DNA of 10,258 bases from Clostridiales bacterium (GTDB lineage Bacteria > Bacillota > Clostridia > Lachnospirales > Lachnospiraceae). The translations under genes and the position numbers were made by a program. The notes below the pieces were generated by a model. The model searched no databases, was not told the origin of the DNA, and worked only from the letters and a program-made list of their open reading frames with translations. The stretch is from contig JAHZAR010000012.1 in NCBI GenBank assembly GCA_019423835.1, positions 22,440 through 32,697 of the forward strand, read 5' to 3'. This document shows, one piece after another, positions 7,263-10,258 of the stretch (position 1 is its first letter; every line of letters begins with the position of its first letter).

Positions 7263-8231
7263 ATGAGATACCTGATGATAGGCGCCGGCGGAACCGGAGG
7301 ATTTATGGCCGCCAACATGGCAGAGGCGGGACTTGATGTGGCGGTTATTGCAAGGGGAGAGCATCTTCGGCAGATACGGGCTCAGGGGCTGGAGCTGGAA
7401 ACGCCGGAGCGCGGCGAGTACACCGTCCAGGTGAAGGCCTGCTCGATGGAAGAATATCTGGGCGCAGACGGAAGAAACGGCGGCGCGGAGGTGTCTGACA
7501 GACAGGCTCCGGATGTGATCTTCGTCTGCGTCAAGGGCTATTCGCTGGAGGAGGCCGTCTGCTTTATCAGACGGGCTGCGGGAGAAAAAACCATTGTAAT
7601 TCCCGTTCTCAATATTTATGGAACAGGCGGGAGGATGCAGGAGAAGCTGCCGGAAATTCTGGTGACAGACGGCTGTATCTATATCTCTGCCAATATATCC
7701 TCCCCCGGACACCTGAAACGTCACGGGGATGTGTTCCGCGTCGTATTCGGACTGCGGAGGGGACAGAAGGCAGAGGAAAGCCAGAGGGAGCGCCTCCGTG
7801 ATGTGGAGGCAGACCTGAGAAGGGCCGGAATTGAGGGGATTCTATCTGAAAATATAGAGAGAGACGCGCTGCTCAAGTTTTCCTATGTGTCCCCCCAGGC
7901 AGGCTGCGGCCTTTACTGTCACGCAGAGGCCGGGGAGATCCAGAAGGATGACAGAATGCGGGGCTTCTTTGTCCAGCTTGTCCGGGAGGTGGATGCTGTG
8001 GCAAAAGCCATGGGAATTGACTTCGGCGAGGATATCGTCAAGAGAAATCTGGCGATTCTGGATGCCCTGAAGCCCACTGCTTCCACCTCCATGCAGAGAG
8101 ATCTGGAAAAGGGGAGCCAGTCAGAAATCGACGGCCTGATCTATGAGGTGGTGCGTCTGGGAGAGAAGTACGGGGTGGATGTGCCAGGGTACAGAAAAAT
8201 CAGTGAAAAGTACCAGGAAATTTACAGGTAA
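7263..8231 (+). CDS. Ketopantoate reductase family (ApbA/PanE-like) NADPH oxidoreductase
   Basis: This 322-residue protein belongs to the ApbA/PanE family, whose archetype reduces 2-dehydropantoate to pantoate with NADPH in pantothenate and coenzyme A synthesis. The N-terminus has the dinucleotide motif GAGGTGG (7-13). Likely counterparts of known active-site residues are Lys91 in VCVKGY, Asn117 in PVLNIYG, Lys205 in LLKFSY and Glu288 in SQSEID, the latter within the C-terminal TSMQRDLEKG region. These match the pattern for a working reductase. Compared with E. coli PanE there is a small insertion around residues 67-83. No other pantothenate gene is nearby, and the family has members acting on other 2-keto acids, so I give no symbol. 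Translation uses AGAGGAG or GGAAGGG upstream of ATG 7263. A strong terminator follows. Confidence 0.85.
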   Translation: MRYLMIGAGGTGGFMAANMAEAGLDVAVIARGEHLRQIRAQGLELETPERGEYTVQVKACSMEEYLGADGRNGGAEVSDRQAPDVIFVCVKGYSLEEAVCFIRRAAGEKTIVIPVLNIYGTGGRMQEKLPEILVTDGCIYISANISSPGHLKRHGDVFRVVFGLRRGQKAEESQRERLRDVEADLRRAGIEGILSENIERDALLKFSYVSPQAGCGLYCHAEAGEIQKDDRMRGFFVQLVREVDAVAKAMGIDFGEDIVKRNLAILDALKPTASTSMQRDLEKGSQSEIDGLIYEVVRLGEKYGVDVPGYRKISEKYQEIYR

Positions 8232-8264
8232 AGGAGCGCACGGGCCGGCAAAACGGCAGAGGTG

Positions 8265-8317
8265 ACACAGCAGAGCCTTCGCGGCGGAGACGCCGCGGAG
8301 GCTCTGCTGTGTTTTCT
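8265..8317 (+). terminator. Very strong intrinsic terminator after the reductase gene
   Basis: Bases 8265-8286 pair with 8291-8312 in a 22-bp stem containing a single G-U pair, closed by a GAGA tetraloop (8287-8290) and followed by TTTTCT (8312-8317). The stem is GC-rich near the loop and has CAGAGCC/GGCTCTG in the middle. It separates the MATE/reductase unit from the scaffold gene. Confidence 0.88.
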
Positions 8318-8409
8318 CAGGGATTCTGTGCGGAAGGGATGAAAATATCTGACTGCACGGCCCGGAGGATGAGGAACTTCCGGCACAGTAATTTTTTACA
8401 TGGGAGAGA

Positions 8410-8438
8410 TTGACTATTTCGCCTTTCCATGCGATAAT
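8410..8438 (+). promoter_or_regulatory. Sigma-A-type promoter for the scaffold gene
   Basis: TTGACT (8410-8415) and GATAAT (8433-8438) are separated by exactly 17 bases, each five of six to consensus. Expected start is near 8445, giving a leader of about 59 bases. A second TG-n-TAAAAT-like stretch lies at 8454-8463 but lacks a -35 partner. Confidence 0.68.
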
Positions 8439-8503
8439 AGCGGTATGTACGGTGTGATAAAATTAACAATGTACTAAAACACTTGTTTGAAAGGAGTCTT
8501 ACA

Positions 8504-9196
8504 ATGATTTATTCACATGAAGTAGAAAAGATGTGCCCAGTTGCACAGGGTGTCTGTCATGGAGCAGCTCCGATTCCAGAGGAGGCAAAGTGGGTTCAGG
8601 CCAAGGAGATCAAGGATATTTCCGGTTTAACACACGGTGTGGGCTGGTGTGCTCCGCAGCAGGGTGCATGCAAGCTGACTCTGAATGTAAAGGATGGAGT
8701 GATCCAGGAGGCTCTTGTAGAGACACTGGGATGCTCCGGTATGACACACTCCGCAGCCATGGCGGCAGAGATTCTTCCGGGAAGAACCATTCTTGAGGCT
8801 CTGAATACAGACCTTGTCTGCGACGCGATCAACACAGCCATGAGAGAGCTGTTCTTACAGATCGTTTATGGAAGAACACAGAGCGCCTTCTCTGAGGAGG
8901 GACTTCCGATTGGCGCAGGGCTTGAGGATTTAGGAAAGGGACTCCGCTCTCAGGTCGGCACCATGTATGGTACATTGAAAAAAGGCCCGCGCTACCTTGA
9001 GATGGCAGAAGGATATGTAACAGGCATTGCTCTGGATGCTGAGGATCAGATTATCGGATACCAGTATGTAAACCTTGGAAAGATGACAGATTTCATCAAG
9101 AAGGGCGACGATCCGACAACTGCTTACGAGAAGGCTAAGGGACAGTACGGCCGCGTGGCTGACGCTGTCAAGATCATCGATCCGAGAGAGGAGTAA
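8504..9196 (+). CDS. NifU/IscU-like iron-sulfur cluster scaffold protein, partner of GGGtGRT
   Basis: The 230-residue protein has an IscU/NifU-N-like core: residues about 41-113 contain HGVGWCAPQQGACKLTLNV, then TLGCSGMTHSAAMAAEIL, then VCDAINTAM. It is about a hundred residues longer than IscU, having its own N-terminal segment with C11 and C18 and a C-terminal part with LEMAEGYVTGIALD and YVNLGKMTDFIKKGDD. C77 matches IscU's second cluster cysteine and C106 its third. The canonical first block, CGD, is not present in place; C49 and C56 flank it instead. I chose ATG 8504 because AAAGGAG (8490-8496) lies seven bases upstream; TTG 8483 is not supported. Binding of a cluster is an inference. 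The next gene, GGGtGRT, is commonly its neighbour and is the likely partner. I give no symbol because it is not classical iscU or nifU. Confidence 0.82.
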   Translation: MIYSHEVEKMCPVAQGVCHGAAPIPEEAKWVQAKEIKDISGLTHGVGWCAPQQGACKLTLNVKDGVIQEALVETLGCSGMTHSAAMAAEILPGRTILEALNTDLVCDAINTAMRELFLQIVYGRTQSAFSEEGLPIGAGLEDLGKGLRSQVGTMYGTLKKGPRYLEMAEGYVTGIALDAEDQIIGYQYVNLGKMTDFIKKGDDPTTAYEKAKGQYGRVADAVKIIDPREE

Positions 9197-9443
9197 TTGT
9201 CTTTCGGCTCTGTCTGTGCAGGGGATACAGGCGCCGGGACATATGAACGAAAAGACAGGCGGCTTCCCAAAAATATGCGGATGCCAGGACGTATGGGCGC
9301 AGGAAACAGGGGAAGGCACCGGCAGAGAAAAGAGAGCAGTGAAATTCCCGGGCAGGGCAGATTCCCGGCACAGTGCCGGACTGTCAGGCGGTATTGCTTA
9401 AAATTCAGAGATTGTTAATTACATATCAAGGAGGAAACCACTC
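9197..9443. other. 247-base spacer with palindrome between scaffold and GGGtGRT genes
   Basis: No credible gene is seen: the open frame beginning at the TTG right after the scaffold stop (9197-9418) lacks a ribosome binding site and has an unlikely Arg-rich composition. There is a near-perfect palindrome CCGGCAC-A-GTGCCGG at 9365-9379, without a T-run, and ATTCCCGG occurs twice (9343-9350 and 9361-9368). A weak promoter-like pair TTGCTT (9394-9399) and TAATTA (9416-9421) with 16 bases between lies before the next gene. No terminator is evident, so read-through from the upstream promoter is possible. Confidence 0.45.
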
Positions 9444-10258
9444 ATGGCATTATTTGAATCATATGAGAGAAGAATTGATAAGATCAATTCCGTATTAAAC
9501 AGCTATGGAATTGCTTCTATCGAGGAAGCTGAGAAAATTACAAAGGACGCCGGCCTGGACGTCTACAACCAGGTAAAGGGCATCCAGCCAATCTGCTTTG
9601 AAAACGCATGCTGGGCTTATATCACAGGCGCGGCTATCGCTATCAAGAAGGGCTGCCGCAAGGCATCGGACGCCGCTGCCGCTATCGGCGAGGGACTTCA
9701 GGCATTCTGCATCCCGGGATCCGTTGCAGACCAGAGAAAGGTAGGTTTAGGACACGGAAACCTTGGAAAGATGCTTCTCGAGGAAGATACAGACTGCTTC
9801 TGTTTCCTGGCAGGACACGAGTCCTTTGCGGCTGCTGAGGGCGCTATCGGTATCGCTGAGAAGGCAAACAAGGTCCGCCAGAAACCGCTTCGCGTTATCT
9901 TAAACGGTTTAGGAAAGGACGCTGCACAGATCATCGCCAGAATCAACGGTTTCACATACGTTGAGACACAGTACGACTACTACACAGGCGAGTTAAAGGA
10001 AGTATTCAGAAAGGCATACTCCGACGGACCCCGTGCAAAGGTAAACTGCTACGGCGCCAACGACGTGCGTGAGGGCGTTGCCATCATGTGGAAGGAGAAC
10101 GTAGACGTTTCCATCACAGGAAACTCCACCAACCCGACACGCTTCCAGCATCCGGTAGCAGGAACATACAAGAAGGAGAGAGTAGAGGCAGGAAAGAAAT
10201 ACTTCTCCGTAGCTTCCGGCGGCGGTACAGGACGTACTCTGCACCCGGACAACATGGC
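9444..10258 (+). CDS. GGGtGRT-family protein, 3' end outside window
   Basis: The gene starts at ATG 9444 with GGAGG at 9430-9434 upstream and stays open to the window end, so about 271 residues are seen; the family is, from memory, somewhat longer. It belongs to the family named for its motif, seen here as GGGTGRT at residues 259-265, followed by LHPDN. Function is not known to me. Visible features: a start with a charged helix (4-40), then C51-x4-C56, C71, C89, C118-x-C120 and C202, seven cysteines; many Gly/Ala-rich segments such as GLGHGNLGKMLLEED (101-115), AGHESFAAAEGAIG (123-136), RVILNGLGKDAAQ (150-162), and GNSTNPTRFQHP (226-237). The codons are strongly biased towards a limited set, suggesting high expression. 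Position after a scaffold-like gene suggests an Fe-S related role, but this is inference. Confidence 0.85.
   Translation, partial: MALFESYERRIDKINSVLNSYGIASIEEAEKITKDAGLDVYNQVKGIQPICFENACWAYITGAAIAIKKGCRKASDAAAAIGEGLQAFCIPGSVADQRKVGLGHGNLGKMLLEEDTDCFCFLAGHESFAAAEGAIGIAEKANKVRQKPLRVILNGLGKDAAQIIARINGFTYVETQYDYYTGELKEVFRKAYSDGPRAKVNCYGANDVREGVAIMWKENVDVSITGNSTNPTRFQHPVAGTYKKERVEAGKKYFSVASGGGTGRTLHPDNM

Noticed and set aside
8362..8397. Second terminator-like hairpin CCGGAGG/CTTCCGG followed by T6
   Set aside because: The T-run begins eight bases after the stem and the stem has only seven pairs including a G-U; it also lies just before the promoter at 8410, so I do not call it a terminator.
9197..9418. 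73-codon open frame directly after the scaffold stop
   Set aside because: It begins at a TTG without a Shine-Dalgarno site and its Arg/Gly-rich translation looks like noncoding GC-rich DNA.

Overview
The window looks like chromosome of an anaerobic Firmicute of the Lachnospiraceae/Clostridia type. The evidence is AGGAGG-type ribosome binding sites, sigma-A-like promoters, an NfnAB transhydrogenase, a lipoprotein with a Gram-positive style signal, and the NifU-like/GGGtGRT gene pair that I associate with gut clostridia. Base composition is close to balanced in the genes, with one AT-rich regulatory gap. I see no insertion sequence, phage gene, tRNA, rRNA or CRISPR array.

Layout. 1-876 is the C-terminal part of a YtcJ-type amidohydrolase whose start lies before the window. 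A LysE-family exporter (967-1590, +) follows from its own promoter and converges on a lipoprotein gene (1587-2696, -) with a C-terminal LprI-like domain; the two stop codons share a TTAA. A 564-base intergenic region (2697-3260) holds two divergent promoters, one for the lipoprotein and one for nfnA, and a tandem 14-bp repeat built of palindromes. Next come the overlapping nfnA and nfnB genes (3261-5557), closed by a terminator hairpin. A MATE transporter (5853-7229) and a ketopantoate-reductase-family gene (7263-8231) probably form a transcription unit, closed by a very strong 22-bp terminator. Last, a strong promoter drives a NifU/IscU-like scaffold protein (8504-9196), followed after 247 bases by the GGGtGRT-family gene (9444 to window end, incomplete).

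How the genes work together. NfnA and NfnB are the two subunits of a flavin-based electron-bifurcating enzyme coupling reduced ferredoxin, NADH and NADPH pools. The scaffold-like and GGGtGRT proteins are probably functional partners, because they lie in the same direction, are both cysteine-rich, and appear to be well-expressed genes; their biochemical role is not established to my knowledge. The other genes (amidohydrolase, exporter, lipoprotein, MATE, reductase) look like unrelated housekeeping or accessory functions.

The best candidate for an undescribed system is the scaffold/GGGtGRT pair at 8410-10258. The first canonical IscU cluster-ligand motif is not conserved in place in the scaffold, and the partner belongs to a family named only after its sequence motif.
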